A stretch of 64,000 nt of DNA, from NCBI GenBank assembly GCA_022376515.1, contig WTXI01000064.1, positions 1 to 64,000 on the forward strand. The letters run 5' to 3'. How positions within the stretch are numbered: the first letter of the stretch is position 1; each line of letters begins with the position of its first letter. The stretch comes from Lactifluus volemus (Eukaryota > Basidiomycota > Agaricomycetes > Russulales > Russulaceae). A program made the position numbers and the translations under genes. Under the pieces are notes generated by a model. It saw nothing but the letters and a program-made list of their open reading frames with translations, was not told the DNA's origin and did no database searches. Below are positions 53,698-63,727 of the stretch, in pieces.

Positions 53698-54855
53698 AAA
53701 ATAGGTCTCAGGGAGTGACCAGTCGGCGATACTATTGTCTGGTCGAGAGAATGGAGTCAGTGGTACGTATTAGAGCCTGAGGCCTGAGTGCAGGTTTATG
53801 AGAACCTACCACTTTTGTAATAGTGACTCGGAAGGATATAGGCGTGCTCGGTAGGATCCACTGACAGAAATGCCCGCAGTTTAGTAGATGGTGGCTCGAG
53901 AGATGGGTATATCGAGAGAGAGCCGTTGACCTAGTACTTGAGTTACCCTTACCCTGTTGTACATGCGGTACACACGCAGTGTCCACCTGGCTTCCATTGG
54001 AAAGGTCAGTCACAAATGGCTGTGTTTGTTGGGACACGTGGCGCATTGGCACAGGTGGACCGCTCTGACACGCGACAACCGCAGGGATTCAAAGAAGACT
54101 AGTCTTCACATTACGAACTGTCAGCTGGAGAGCCCTTCCCAGTTAAACAAAGTAAGGGGGAGGTCTTGTCCATATTACCCAAAATCAGGGAAGAAAGTAG
54201 GTACAGAATAGGTGAATAGCCGATAGACGATACAGTGACTATTGTGACCCGGTACTGTATCCGATCCGCCGTGGGAAGATCCTCTCCTCCTGTGCGGTAC
54301 AGGTGGGGGAGTTTCAGTCGCGTAATCGACAGAGTCTCTGTGGAATGCATGGCCCGCACGACACGCGATGATAATCGCGAGTCGGTATCGGGCCTCGCGG
54401 CGGGGGTGGTGGGAAGAAGCTCAGCCATGGCTCCTGGTGCGTACTATGCACAACAGACCCAAATCTATACGGACGCAAGCTATAGATTCAGGTCGTAGCT
54501 GTGCTAATTGAATAAAAGGCGCGGGCATTGTATATCTTACTTGAGCTTCCCAACATCTTGAAGTATGTTCCCCTTTCACCCGATCTTTCAAGTTGTTGTG
54601 CGACGACATATTATATCGAACCTCAGGTGGCTTCCTCCAGTTCTTACCCATGGGAATGCAGAAGAGTGGTGAGGGATGCTGGCACGCCCTTCACATCACA
54701 CAGGGCCAAAGTTACGTGACCGGGTTGCTCTCCATCGAGGATATTCAACTCACAACTCTAACCTTGGGAACACAAGTGTTGTCGAGAAATCAGATTAGAA
54801 ACAAGATGTTCCATCGTGTTTCGCGACTGCCGTGAGATTTCTCTCACATTCCTTT
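53698..54855. repeat. Group-2 5' flank (no gene)
   Basis: Closely matches 30,654-31,800, including CCTTACCCTGTTGTACATGC and the AGCTCAGCCATGGCT word. It is another unoccupied version of the gypsy-1 locus, although about 15 bp around the insertion point are deleted (GGTGGGGGAGTTTCAG). Confidence 0.55.
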
Positions 54856-55020
54856 CGCAATCATCCGCTCTGGCTGTTCGACATACCCCCACCACGTCTC
54901 CACAAACGCAGCCAGCTCCGCAGCCTCCACGACCCGATGACCCGCCGACCAGCTAATGCACAACTTGAGCCTTCGCTCTCCTTTCCCATCGCCCCGGTCG
55001 ACATCCCACACCCAGCGCGC
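54856..55020 (-). pseudogene. E2 C-terminal fragment (chimeric unit 4)
   Basis: The minus strand has relics of SWSAGHRVVEAAELAAFVETW and VEQPERMIAKG. His-Arg-Val-Val is kept while the acidic residues of the motif are changed. Same fusion to the Rab intron. Confidence 0.7.
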
Positions 55021-55917
55021 GCGTTGTATCCACGTGCGCTAGCTGTGCACCACTCACGCGACTCGACTTGCACTACTACAGGATACCGCAGGTCAAGAAC
55101 GCTTCTCCTCACTCTCCACTACGTTTTTTCTTGGTGCGGATGCCACCCTTCTCATGTTCGACGTCAATCAGCCTGCGACGCTACATGGCCTCACCCGATG
55201 ATGGTCCGAATTTCGTACCTGCGCACCACTCACAGATGAAGACATGGAAGAATACTGCCTCGTGGTAGTCGGAAATAAGACGATTCGGATAACGCTACTA
55301 CGACTATGGAAGAGGATGCCTTGCTTCTCCTTGACGAGCTCTTTTTTCCACCCTCGGATATGCGATCCACCAGCCGCAGTCCAGCAATGCCAGTGGATGA
55401 GAGAGACTGGTTACCCTCCCGCGTCGTCAATGGTTCCGACGACGATGAAATGTGCGTACATATGAACGGAAATTTGATTCTGGATATAACATCTCAGTCA
55501 GAGTGTAGGACGACCCGGAGACCAGCTCCGCAGCGGCTGGCACCCACACTACCCCAGACGCCGCCGACAGTGATCCCGAAGCTGACATGGATACCTCAGT
55601 TCCACACCATCATGACCCCACCCCTTACATCCTCGATCGACCTCGCTTCGCATCACCACAAACGAACATCCAATCCCACTCACGCAACTCCTAGCTTCAG
55701 CTTCGCGACACTCGGCGGCACCCTCGGCTCGACCCACACATGGGCTTCACCTCCTTCCAAACCCCCGTACCCTCCTTTTCCGATGGCACCCACACCGAAC
55801 CATTCGAATCCGCGCTCTCCTCCCCACTTCTCGCGTTCTTGCTCCCCTTCGTCCTCCTCTCCGTTGTTACACGCTCATAAAAGACCGCGCACGACTCGGA
55901 GACGTTCGCTCTCGTCA
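55021..55917 (+). pseudogene. Rab copy R6 (chimeric unit 4), 3'-truncated
   Basis: The exon after TACTACAG reads LQDTAGQERFSSLSTTFFLG, the best preserved G3 exon in the window, continuing ADATLLMFDVNQPATLHGL. G4 is broken by a deletion after GNKT (near 55,280). EEDALLLLDELFFPPSDMRS and the Ser/Pro-rich insertion follow. The copy stops at about 55,917, before SAKTGAGV. Confidence 0.75.
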
Positions 55918-56104
55918 GGGGGGTTTCGGTATCGCCATGGCCAGCCGCGGGGGTTGGTAGTCAGGGGCTCAGCGCTCAGCATTGGCTTGTGGTGCGTACC
56001 GCACAACACACGCAAATTTACATGGACACAAGCTATGGACTCAGGTTGTAGCGGTGCTAACAGAAGGCACGGACGCTGTATAACATGGTTGAGCTTTCCA
56101 ACGT
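55918..56104. repeat. Misplaced group-2 5'-flank fragment
   Basis: GGTAGTCAGGGGCTCAGCGCTCAGC...ACACAAGCTATGGACTCAGGTTGTAGC matches the distal 5' flank of group-2 genes (25,630-25,745, 54,420-54,500) although no group-2 gene adjoins it here. Confidence 0.5.
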
Positions 56105-56640
56105 CTGTTCCCTTTCGCCCGTGCTCGCCCTCATCAATACCACCTCGGCCACACCACCTGGTTCATGGCTATGTTACATTGACCTGCGTTGCGTCTACTT
56201 GCTGACCCCTCTATGTCGTTCATCACTTGTCTCGTCTTGTCTCAGATTACTTACCACGCCTCGAATCACGTTCTATATTGGGTTGCGACCCGTTCTCCTT
56301 TCCTTACCATAACTTTTCCTTGCCGTTCGATGTTCTTGTCCCACCAAGTTAGTTTATATCAAAGTTTGTTCTTGACTTACACCTCGTCAGTTAGCTTTCC
56401 CATTTGTGTTATGGTATCTCCCCTCGAGGCACCTTGGTCTGTTCCCCGTATATTCATTTAAAATGTATCTTATTTTTTTTACAAGTCAGCACTTATATTC
56501 TGCAACATGTATTATGAAAAAGACACAGTCCTCATATTTACAGGAATGGAGAAGGGTAGCTACGTGCGAAGTGCTGTAGTGGTCCCAACCCCCTCTGTCA
56601 TTCTGTCTCTCATCTTGTCGTTACCTTCAATCCCTTCACG
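56105..56640 (+). repeat. Inverted F-box2 3' flank
   Basis: The plus strand reads in the orientation of a group-2 3' flank (GTTCTATATTGGGTTGCGACC, CTGTTCCCCGTATATTCATTT), which elsewhere appears only on the minus strand. The F-box body that should precede it is absent. Confidence 0.6.
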
Positions 56641-56757
56641 TTAACCCCGGTCCGTACACCCCTGCATGTATTCATCGCAGCGCTCGGGCCGAGGAAGCCG
56701 GCCAGGGCCAGGGACAAACGGTTTTGGCACCCTCCAGTCAACCCCTTTGATGGAAAA

Positions 56758-58377
56758 ATGGATGACCTTTCCATAGGCTCAAACAGCAAGAACATTATTG
56801 CACTTCAACAGAAGGAATCACTGATTCAACAAGAACCAAGTAAGACTTATCAGGGACAACCATATCGATTGCTGAGTTCTGTTGTACGCGTCGTAGGCCA
56901 CGTGTTCCAGCCAGCAACAATCGGATCTCTCCCAGACAATGTCCTTATAGAGATATTCGATTTTTATCAAGTTGTTATCAATAAAAATATGGTAGACAAC
57001 GAAGATCCATGGGATTGGGAAAGGCTAGTGCACGTATGCCGAAGATGGCGATACATCATTTTTGAATCACCAATCCGTCTCAATCTGCAGCTTTTTTGCA
57101 CGGAGAAATCACCCGTGAGGAAGTTGTTGGATGTCTGGCCGCCATTTCCTCTCGTCATCCGACTCAATTACGACCATTGGTATCCGGCATGGGAGGGCCC
57201 CAAAGAATGTATCGACTCGATGGACAACCTCGTTGCCGCATTGGAGCATCGTGATCGCGTACACGGGATTCAAGTTGATACCGCCGATGCACCGGATCAT
57301 CTATGTGAACAAATTTTTACGGCAATGGGGGGACCATTTCCAGCATTGAGATCTCTTTCATTTCGGTCAAGTAGCGAGAACACCCTTCTCCCAGATACAC
57401 TCTTGAATGGATCCGCCCCTTGTCTACGAGATCTCACTCTTTGGGAAATCTCATTTCCGTCATTGCCACGACTCCTCTCTTCTACAAGTGACCTCACAGC
57501 TCTTAGTCTTTACAATATTCCTTGGCTTGGGTGCATCTCACCCGAGACAATGGCCACATCGTTGTCCGCGCTGCCAAAGCTCGAATACCTTATGATCAAT
57601 TTCCATTACATGATACCTCACCGGCCTCACCCCGAACGAAGAAACCGAGCCCCGACTCGGTTTGTTCTCCCCGCTCTCAGAAGGCTGATGTTTGAAGGTG
57701 TGAGCGATTACTTGGAAGTCCTTGCGGCCCGATTCGATGCCCCACTACTCGATGACCTCCTGATAGTTCTTTTCGATCAGGTTGTCTTTGACATCCCGCA
57801 AACCGCTCGGCTCTGTAGTTGTTACCTGGACTCATTCAACGCATACAGTCTAACCTTGACATTCCAGTTTCGGGACACCACCATTATCACCTTTCCCTCA
57901 GATACAACGCATCATTCTGTATTTTCTCCATCGAAATCTGTGTATTTGTACATCATGTCCAAAGACAAAGGTCGTCAAGTCCTTTATGTCGCCCATATAT
58001 GCGGCCAGATTCCGCCCTTGCGCTCCGGCGTGAAGTCACTCATCATCAAGTGCGACAGCCACACCGAGATCATGATCGATGATCCCACGCAATGGCTCCA
58101 ACTATTTCACTCTTTCCCCTCTCTCCAGAGTCTTCAAATATCTGTCGCGCTAGAGCAGTCCATCGCCTCTGCGTTAGAAAGGCCCACCGAAGAATCCCTG
58201 GCAGCTGCTGACTCGGAAGTATTCCCCTCACTACACAGCCTCTCCATTGTGGGGAATCAGTCAGGCGAAACTGTGCAACCACCCATTCAATCATTCGTCG
58301 CGGCCCGCCAGCACTCTGGTCGTCCTGTAGCCGTCTCTCGCGTTCGAATTCTCAATGAAGAACGTCGTCGTCGTTAA
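56758..58377 (+). CDS. F-box copy I (group 1): F-box/leucine-rich repeat-like protein
   Basis: ATG at 56,758 (MDDLSIGSNSKN), 539 codons without splicing. A probable 57-nt intron at 56,840-56,896 (GTAAGA...GTCGTAG) is in frame. The F-box is TIGSLPDNVLIEIFDFY, followed by LVHVCRRWRYIIFESP and KLLDVWPPFPLVIR. The leucine-rich part has LLNGSAPCLRDLTLWEISF and GCISPETMATSLSALPKLEYL. The C-terminus QSFVAARQHSGRPVAVSRV carries an extra Arg-rich end NEERRRR. No stops. It is most similar to copy B over the first 130 residues. Confidence 0.86.
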   Translation: MDDLSIGSNSKNIIALQQKESLIQQEPSKTYQGQPYRLLSSVVRVVGHVFQPATIGSLPDNVLIEIFDFYQVVINKNMVDNEDPWDWERLVHVCRRWRYIIFESPIRLNLQLFCTEKSPVRKLLDVWPPFPLVIRLNYDHWYPAWEGPKECIDSMDNLVAALEHRDRVHGIQVDTADAPDHLCEQIFTAMGGPFPALRSLSFRSSSENTLLPDTLLNGSAPCLRDLTLWEISFPSLPRLLSSTSDLTALSLYNIPWLGCISPETMATSLSALPKLEYLMINFHYMIPHRPHPERRNRAPTRFVLPALRRLMFEGVSDYLEVLAARFDAPLLDDLLIVLFDQVVFDIPQTARLCSCYLDSFNAYSLTLTFQFRDTTIITFPSDTTHHSVFSPSKSVYLYIMSKDKGRQVLYVAHICGQIPPLRSGVKSLIIKCDSHTEIMIDDPTQWLQLFHSFPSLQSLQISVALEQSIASALERPTEESLAAADSEVFPSLHSLSIVGNQSGETVQPPIQSFVAARQHSGRPVAVSRVRILNEERRRR

Positions 58378-58865
58378 GGTTCACTGCACCTGCTCTCCTA
58401 TTCTTCTTTCCACCTGTTCCCTGTCCTCCTTGCACAATCTTTTCTTCAAGTTGTCCAGGTATCTTCCACACCCTGACCACCGCCGCTCGGCCTGTGCCCT
58501 CAGGCCCGCACAAGTCTTGTGCTCCACAATACTCCCTTCGGCCACGACTACCTCATATGCCTCGACTCGATGGTATGTTGTAGCATGCCTCATATTCCTC
58601 TTTATCGTAGATTCCTCTGTCGTTTCTCTTTTGTGCCAGCGATAACCTCGTTTCTGATCCCCTGACTACGTTGATAGCATCACATTTGTATTTGTACTGA
58701 ATGCGCTACCACTATCTACATTAACCACACGTAGCTACGAACTTGAAATGTCACACAGTATTCAAAAGATTATAATAAGAGTTGAGGAAGGAAGGAGCAA
58801 CTCGGACTCGGACACTCCCCAAAGTGGGCGTTCAGCCAACATTAGCCTGTTTCCATTCGAAACGC
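58378..58865. repeat. F-box I 3' flank (no gene)
   Basis: Group-1 3' flank like that of copies A, B and G (GATAGCATCACATTTGTATTTG, TGAATGCGCTACCAC), then GGAAGGAGCAACTCGGACTCGGACACTCCCC shared with 8,760-8,800. Confidence 0.55.
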
Positions 58866-59562
58866 TCTCGGGCGTGATGGACAAGTAGAAAGGGTATTGA
58901 GAAGGATGGGGAGATAAGTTAACTTAGAGTCGTGGGAACAGGCAAATTACCCACCAACAGACTTCATACTCGTGAGTTGGCGTTCTATATCCTCTCGCTC
59001 AACGCATCCCATTTTTCCCACTTTCTAACGCGATATCCATGCTCAAGTCCATGCGACACTTCCGTGAAAAGTTGCGTACTGTGGGTAGGGCAAGCACGTC
59101 CTTGGCCTCGGACTTGACACTCGTCGCCAACCCCGACTCGGACCGGGCCGACCCTGACAAGGGTCGATTCCGAAAAGGGTAGGTTTATTATAATAATATT
59201 CGGATCTAGTGGATGCAAACGACGAGCTACTGATCACCTTTCCGACTGAAACACCGGCCCTGGAGCGACGCGCTCCTATTTGAGGTGTAAGGAAGCGCGC
59301 CCGTGGTTGGGCTCTCATCGGGGGACTCAGATGTGAGAACATCAGACGGATCGGCGGACGCTTCTTTATCGACAATGATGCACAGACCTTTGCCAACTTT
59401 GGCTACCTGTCCTTTCTTGCACTAGGATTTTCCTTGAGAGTGCCAGCATACGGACTCGTGATCTCCACGCTGGCCTTGTGAAAAATGCATCGCGCTCGGC
59501 AGGAGAGGCTCTTGAACAGGTTGAAAAGAGTGGCCAGTCGCCAAAGTTACTCGCCAAATAAG
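58866..59562 (-). pseudogene. E2 copy 3 (DBT-like), degenerate
   Basis: The minus strand has a lipoyl-domain start (VEITSPYAGTLKE-type, frame-broken, about 59,430-59,490), KLAKVCASL and an acidic linker. A decayed subunit-binding domain comes next, with a catalytic remnant AKLTYLPILL-like near 58,895-58,925. The core between is deleted (jump near 58,930-58,950). Convergent with F-box I, as E2 copy 1 is with F-box A. Confidence 0.65.
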
Positions 59563-59564
59563 GT

Positions 59565-59615
59565 CTTGTCGGAGCTTGTCAGAGCTTGTCGACAAGCGTG
59601 ACAAGACATGACAAG
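59565..59615. other. CTTGTC/GACAAG palindromic cluster
   Basis: Three CTTGTC words (59,565, 59,575, 59,585) are followed directly by three GACAAG words (59,591, 59,600, 59,610) at 9-10-base spacing. The centre GCTTGTCGACAAGC is a perfect 14-bp palindrome. The block can fold as one hairpin. It lies at the boundary between the array and the unique ubiquitin-like gene, about 200 bp beyond that gene's stop. Confidence 0.75.
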
Positions 59616-59808
59616 AAAATAAATTAGTAAAAATCTTCATGTACTTTGTTCTTGTCCCTTAGGTGAATATAGCAGTTCTCGTGCTGACAGCGCGTGAGTG
59701 ATACTGAGATACTTTGTCATCACCCTTAGGACGATATCACCTTTGTTTATTAACTACAGAAAACAACTCCACCGTCAAAGATCGATGCTCCCTTATTTCT
59801 CCTAGTGA

Positions 59809-61500
59809 TCACCGGAAGTACCAGAACCTTCCAGACCAAAATCCCCGCCCCGATCTAAGGACGTAGGGGGTCTGCGTGCCGTTCATATCATCCACGACAT
59901 ATAAATCGTATAGAAATCTACGAGGCTGCATCTCCAAAATGAACGATAAATCCATGCTTCCACGTATACCCTTTCCGCCTGTGGCACCATCTGCCTCCTT
60001 GATTGACCAGAAGGCATCCCTTCCTTCAAGAATGCCTTGAATCACCTGACGGTTGGTCTCTGTTGCCGAACGCGTGATCGATTTATGGTTTTGGCCTTCA
60101 GCGCTCGCATCAACAAATGTGTTGAGCCTTCCAGTAACGATACGCCTAACCTCCGAGGTTTCGGTTCCTGTGACCTCCATCGGACCCTCATCGCTGAACC
60201 GGGTCGCAGGCTCGACGTTGCTAATTTTGTTGTCGGGTACTTTGATTCTGAGGCTGATCGAAGCAATACGACGGGATGGATGATGAGCGAAACTGTGGAG
60301 CTTGACCTGAACGTGGACACCTTCACCCGGGATAACTTTGTGGTCGTAGGTGATGGAAGCTGATACGAAGGAAGCCCCGTCATCAGCAAAGCTGAGCTTG
60401 AAGTACAGGGGTTTTAATTCAGGGTATTGAAAAGCGCATAGAGCAGGAATCGGTTTGCTCGCATCTAGTCGAACGGTCTTGATGGCCATTGCGGCGTCCT
60501 CGACTTCGGAAAGTAAGAGGTCGCCCCACTTCTTAGGAAAGGGTTCCGGCGATTGAACCTTGGACTCGAAGTCAGGGTCCAAAAATCTGAGACTCAGCTG
60601 CAATTAAATGTTCTGGGAGATGCAATGTTTCGTCGACATACCTTGCGATTTGTACATATCCAGACGGGAAAACAAGTTCGTCGGCTCCACCTGGTAGCCG
60701 ACCGCGATACCAGTTCTCATCGACCTTTTCGACAATGACGATAGGGTGTCCGCGAACCAGGATCAGCCCCTCCTCGTTAGAAAACTAAATAGCATTTCAG
60801 TCAGTTCAGCAACGTATCTCCGCATAAGCGATGAGACCTGCCATGTCTCCATTCCAATCATAAGACACCACAGCATACGCCAGGGGATTCGACCTATCAC
60901 CTCCTCCCCTGAGCCGGAGTACTAAGAAAAGGGTGGACCCATTTTGGATTCCATAGTCTAAAAGCTTCGATCCATTTTGTAGATTTTCGCCAGCAAAGAT
61001 GAAGCGTTGTGTGTCTATGAGGACGGCAGTTAGATGGAAACGAAATTAGTATTTGAGGCGTACCCGGCGGTATCCCTTCCTTGCCCCAAATCTCAGCCTT
61101 CAATTGCGAAAGAGTTCCATCCAGAGGCGAGTAACATGTGAGCGTTTTCCCAGTCAAGGTTTTGACAAAGATTTGCGTTTCGGGTCGCTTCGAAAGAAAC
61201 AAACTGTCTCCAATGATGATGTTGGTATAGTAGCATTCCACAGTCTTGTCATCCTCGAGCTCTGCAATATCGTAATTTTGGAGCAGGCGGGAGGCTCTTT
61301 CTTCAACAAGATATTGAAGACATTGCTGTGCTAGAGGTGACGGAGATTATTAGCTAGAAAGATGGTCTTTTGAGGTTTGTACCGATGGGTATTCCGGTGG
61401 ATTCCTTGATCCGAGCTTTCAAACTGCCGAGGGTGTCGGTAGGGGCCACGTCGAAGCCCAGACAGATTTCCCATTGATACTCGACAGATATTTGAACCAT
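59809..61500 (-). CDS. Ubiquitin-like x2 / SH3-like multidomain protein, five exons
   Basis: ATG at 61,498-61,500 ([12 protein letters not shown]). Exon limits are 61,383-61,500; 61,064-61,330; 61,014 to about 60,835; about 60,784-60,642; and 60,592-59,809. Introns are 49-54 nt. UBL1 is poorly conserved ([16 protein letters not shown]). UBL2 is clearly ubiquitin ([11 protein letters not shown], then [19 protein letters not shown] and LVLRLRGG), with positions equivalent to Lys48 and Lys63 changed to Glu and Asn. An SH3-like segment follows ([24 protein letters not shown]), then about 260 residues I do not recognise ([30 protein letters not shown]). Introns 1, 2 and 4 splice cleanly. Intron 3 does not join in frame at its obvious sites. 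Role unknown; a link to ubiquitin signalling is inference. Confidence 0.8.
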
Positions 61501-61639
61501 TGATAGGAGAGAGATGTCAAGGGTCAGAACTAGGTGAGCTTCCCAGAGGGACACAGAAACTTTTATGTGATGGAAGGACCCAAGTGTTGGGAGCACAGCC
61601 TCGCAAGGGGTAAGTCGCGATGCCCAAAGATACCTACGC
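61501..61639. other. 5' region of the ubiquitin-like gene
   Basis: Short unique upstream sequence. The array resumes at about 61,640-61,660 with GGTAGGCGCTCGTCAGCAAGC. Promoter elements are not obvious. Confidence 0.4.
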
Positions 61640-62985
61640 TTGGGGGGGAGGTAGGCGCTCGTCAGCAAGCTTGAATGCCGCGGCAGCCCTCCCACCCATC
61701 CCTCAAATGATGCACCGACAACAGCGACTAAGAGAGGACAACAAAGTATAGTCACTTTTCGGCACTACGTCATCATTCCAATCCAGACGAGCCCGTGACT
61801 CTCCAAGTCTGGGTCCGCGGTTCCCCCAAGTCGCGCCGCGGCGATGGCTGCGCACCACTGTGACTCAAACTACTACTACTAGATACCGCCGGCCAACAAC
61901 GCTTTCTCCTTCTCCCCACTCTCAACTATATTTTTTTCGTGGTGTGGATGCCGCCCTTCTCATGTTCGACGTCAACCAGCCTGCGACGCCGCATATCCTC
62001 ACCCGATGATGGTCCGAATTTCGTGCCTGCGCACCGCTCGGCGCAGATGAAGACATGGAAGAATACTGCCTCGTGGTAGTCGGAAATAAGACTGACCTCC
62101 TTTCCGGTTCGGATCACACTACTTCTACTACGGAAGAGGATGCCTTGCGCCTCATCGACGACCTCGTTCCGCCCTCGGATACGCGATCCACCAGCAGTCC
62201 AGGCAACGCCAGCGGACGAGAGATTGGTTACCCGCCCGTGTCGTCAATGGACCCGACGACGACGAAATGTGCGTACATACGAACGGAAATTTGAATCCGG
62301 ATACATCTCAGTCAGAGGGCATCATCCTCTTGGATGAGACCAGCACCGCCCACGCCACCCCGGATGCCGACGGTGATCCCGAAGTCTACACGGGTACTTC
62401 AGTTCCCACCATCATGATCCCACGATCGACCTCGCTTCGCATTACCACAAACGCATATCCAAATCTCCCAACTTATCTTCGTGGCTCACGGGGGCACGCT
62501 CGGCTCGGCCCACACACGGGCTTCACCTCCTTCCACACTCCCACTTCCTCCTTTTCCGATGGGCGCCCACGCCAAACCATTCGAATCTGCGCTCTCCTCT
62601 CCATGACTACATGCTCATAATAATAGATCTCGCATGACTCGGAGACGCTTGCTCTCTTCATCGACGATATCGATATTCACCACACCCACGATTACGCCAG
62701 CGCGATACGTCCCGTCGCAAGCCCTAGCACGAGTCATGCCACCTCGTCCCCTGTGGGGACTCAAGTCATTCTTCACTTTGACTAAAACAGGCGCGGGTGT
62801 CTTGGACGCGTTTGCCTACATCGCACAGCGTGTCGTCGTCACGCGTCGGGAATGGGAGGAAACGCGGGCATAGCCGCTGAATTGGATGAGGTAGAGCAGT
62901 ACAGTCGGTCTTGATCAAACTATGTCTCAGATTACGCAAAAGAAGACATTCAGAAGTTCTTTCTGTTCTTCGTGGGGGCTAGCCG
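61640..62985 (+). pseudogene. Rab copy R7
   Basis: Keeps the end of the second exon, SNPDEPVTLQVW, directly before an intron start (GTCCGC, about 61,811) that other copies lost by a deletion. Then come DTAGQQRF-type G3 (about 61,881), LMFDVNQPATPHI, VVVGNKTDLLSGSD (G4, about 62,080), EEDALRLIDDLVPPSD, the Ser/Pro-rich insertion and TKTGAGVLDAFAYIAQRV (G5). The tail KTFRSSFCSSW lacks the second Cys and the stop. The middle of the switch I exon is deleted near 61,760. Confidence 0.72.
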
Positions 62986-63727
62986 AAGGACATTGGGGCA
63001 GACATGTAATCGGTTATCTATGTCAATCCATTTTCCTAGGTTGGGAAGTCCCAAATCGTGATATTTACCGCAACGTCGCAGACTGTACGTCTGCGTTACA
63101 TATTGGCAACGCCATGACAATGAAATAGGGAGAAAAATGCGTTTTTGGTATTGGAAGGAACGATACAATATAAGTGGCACAGCATATATGGGGAGAGAGT
63201 CCGAGAGATGGAACGATAGAGAAAGTCCGGATCACTAACTTCGCGAGTGCAGCATGATAACTACCCGCCATCCTCAATACGAGGACCGCATCGTCGTCAT
63301 ACGTTTTGCAGAGTGTATGTCCTGACTTGAAAAGATACGTTTTGAATGCATATATGGGGAACAGACCAAGAAGGATGGGGGGTACCACAACACCAACGGG
63401 TAAGCTAACTGACGAGGTGCAAGTCAAGAACGAGACAGAAATAGGCTAACTTGGTGGGAGAAGAACGTCGAACCGCAAAGAAAAGTGATAAACGACACAG
63501 AGGCGTCAACGAATAAACGCAACGCAGGCTAGTGTGACATAGCACTGAGCCAGCGCATAAAGGGCGGTGTGGTCGAGATGACATTGTTAAAGGCAAGACG
63601 GGGCGGAGGGCGCGGGTTGATGACGTGGGAGGTCCGAATCGTAGTCAGAAACGAAAGATATTGGGACGAGGACAGATGGTGGAAGGAGGAGATTGAACGA
63701 GTGGAAAGAAGGAAATGCGAAACACTC
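62986..63727. repeat. Rab-to-F-box2 spacer, shortened (no gene)
   Basis: Shortened and diverged version of the spacer (CGCAACGTCGCAGACTGTACGTCTGC, ATATGGGGAACAGACCAAGAAGG). Confidence 0.5.
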
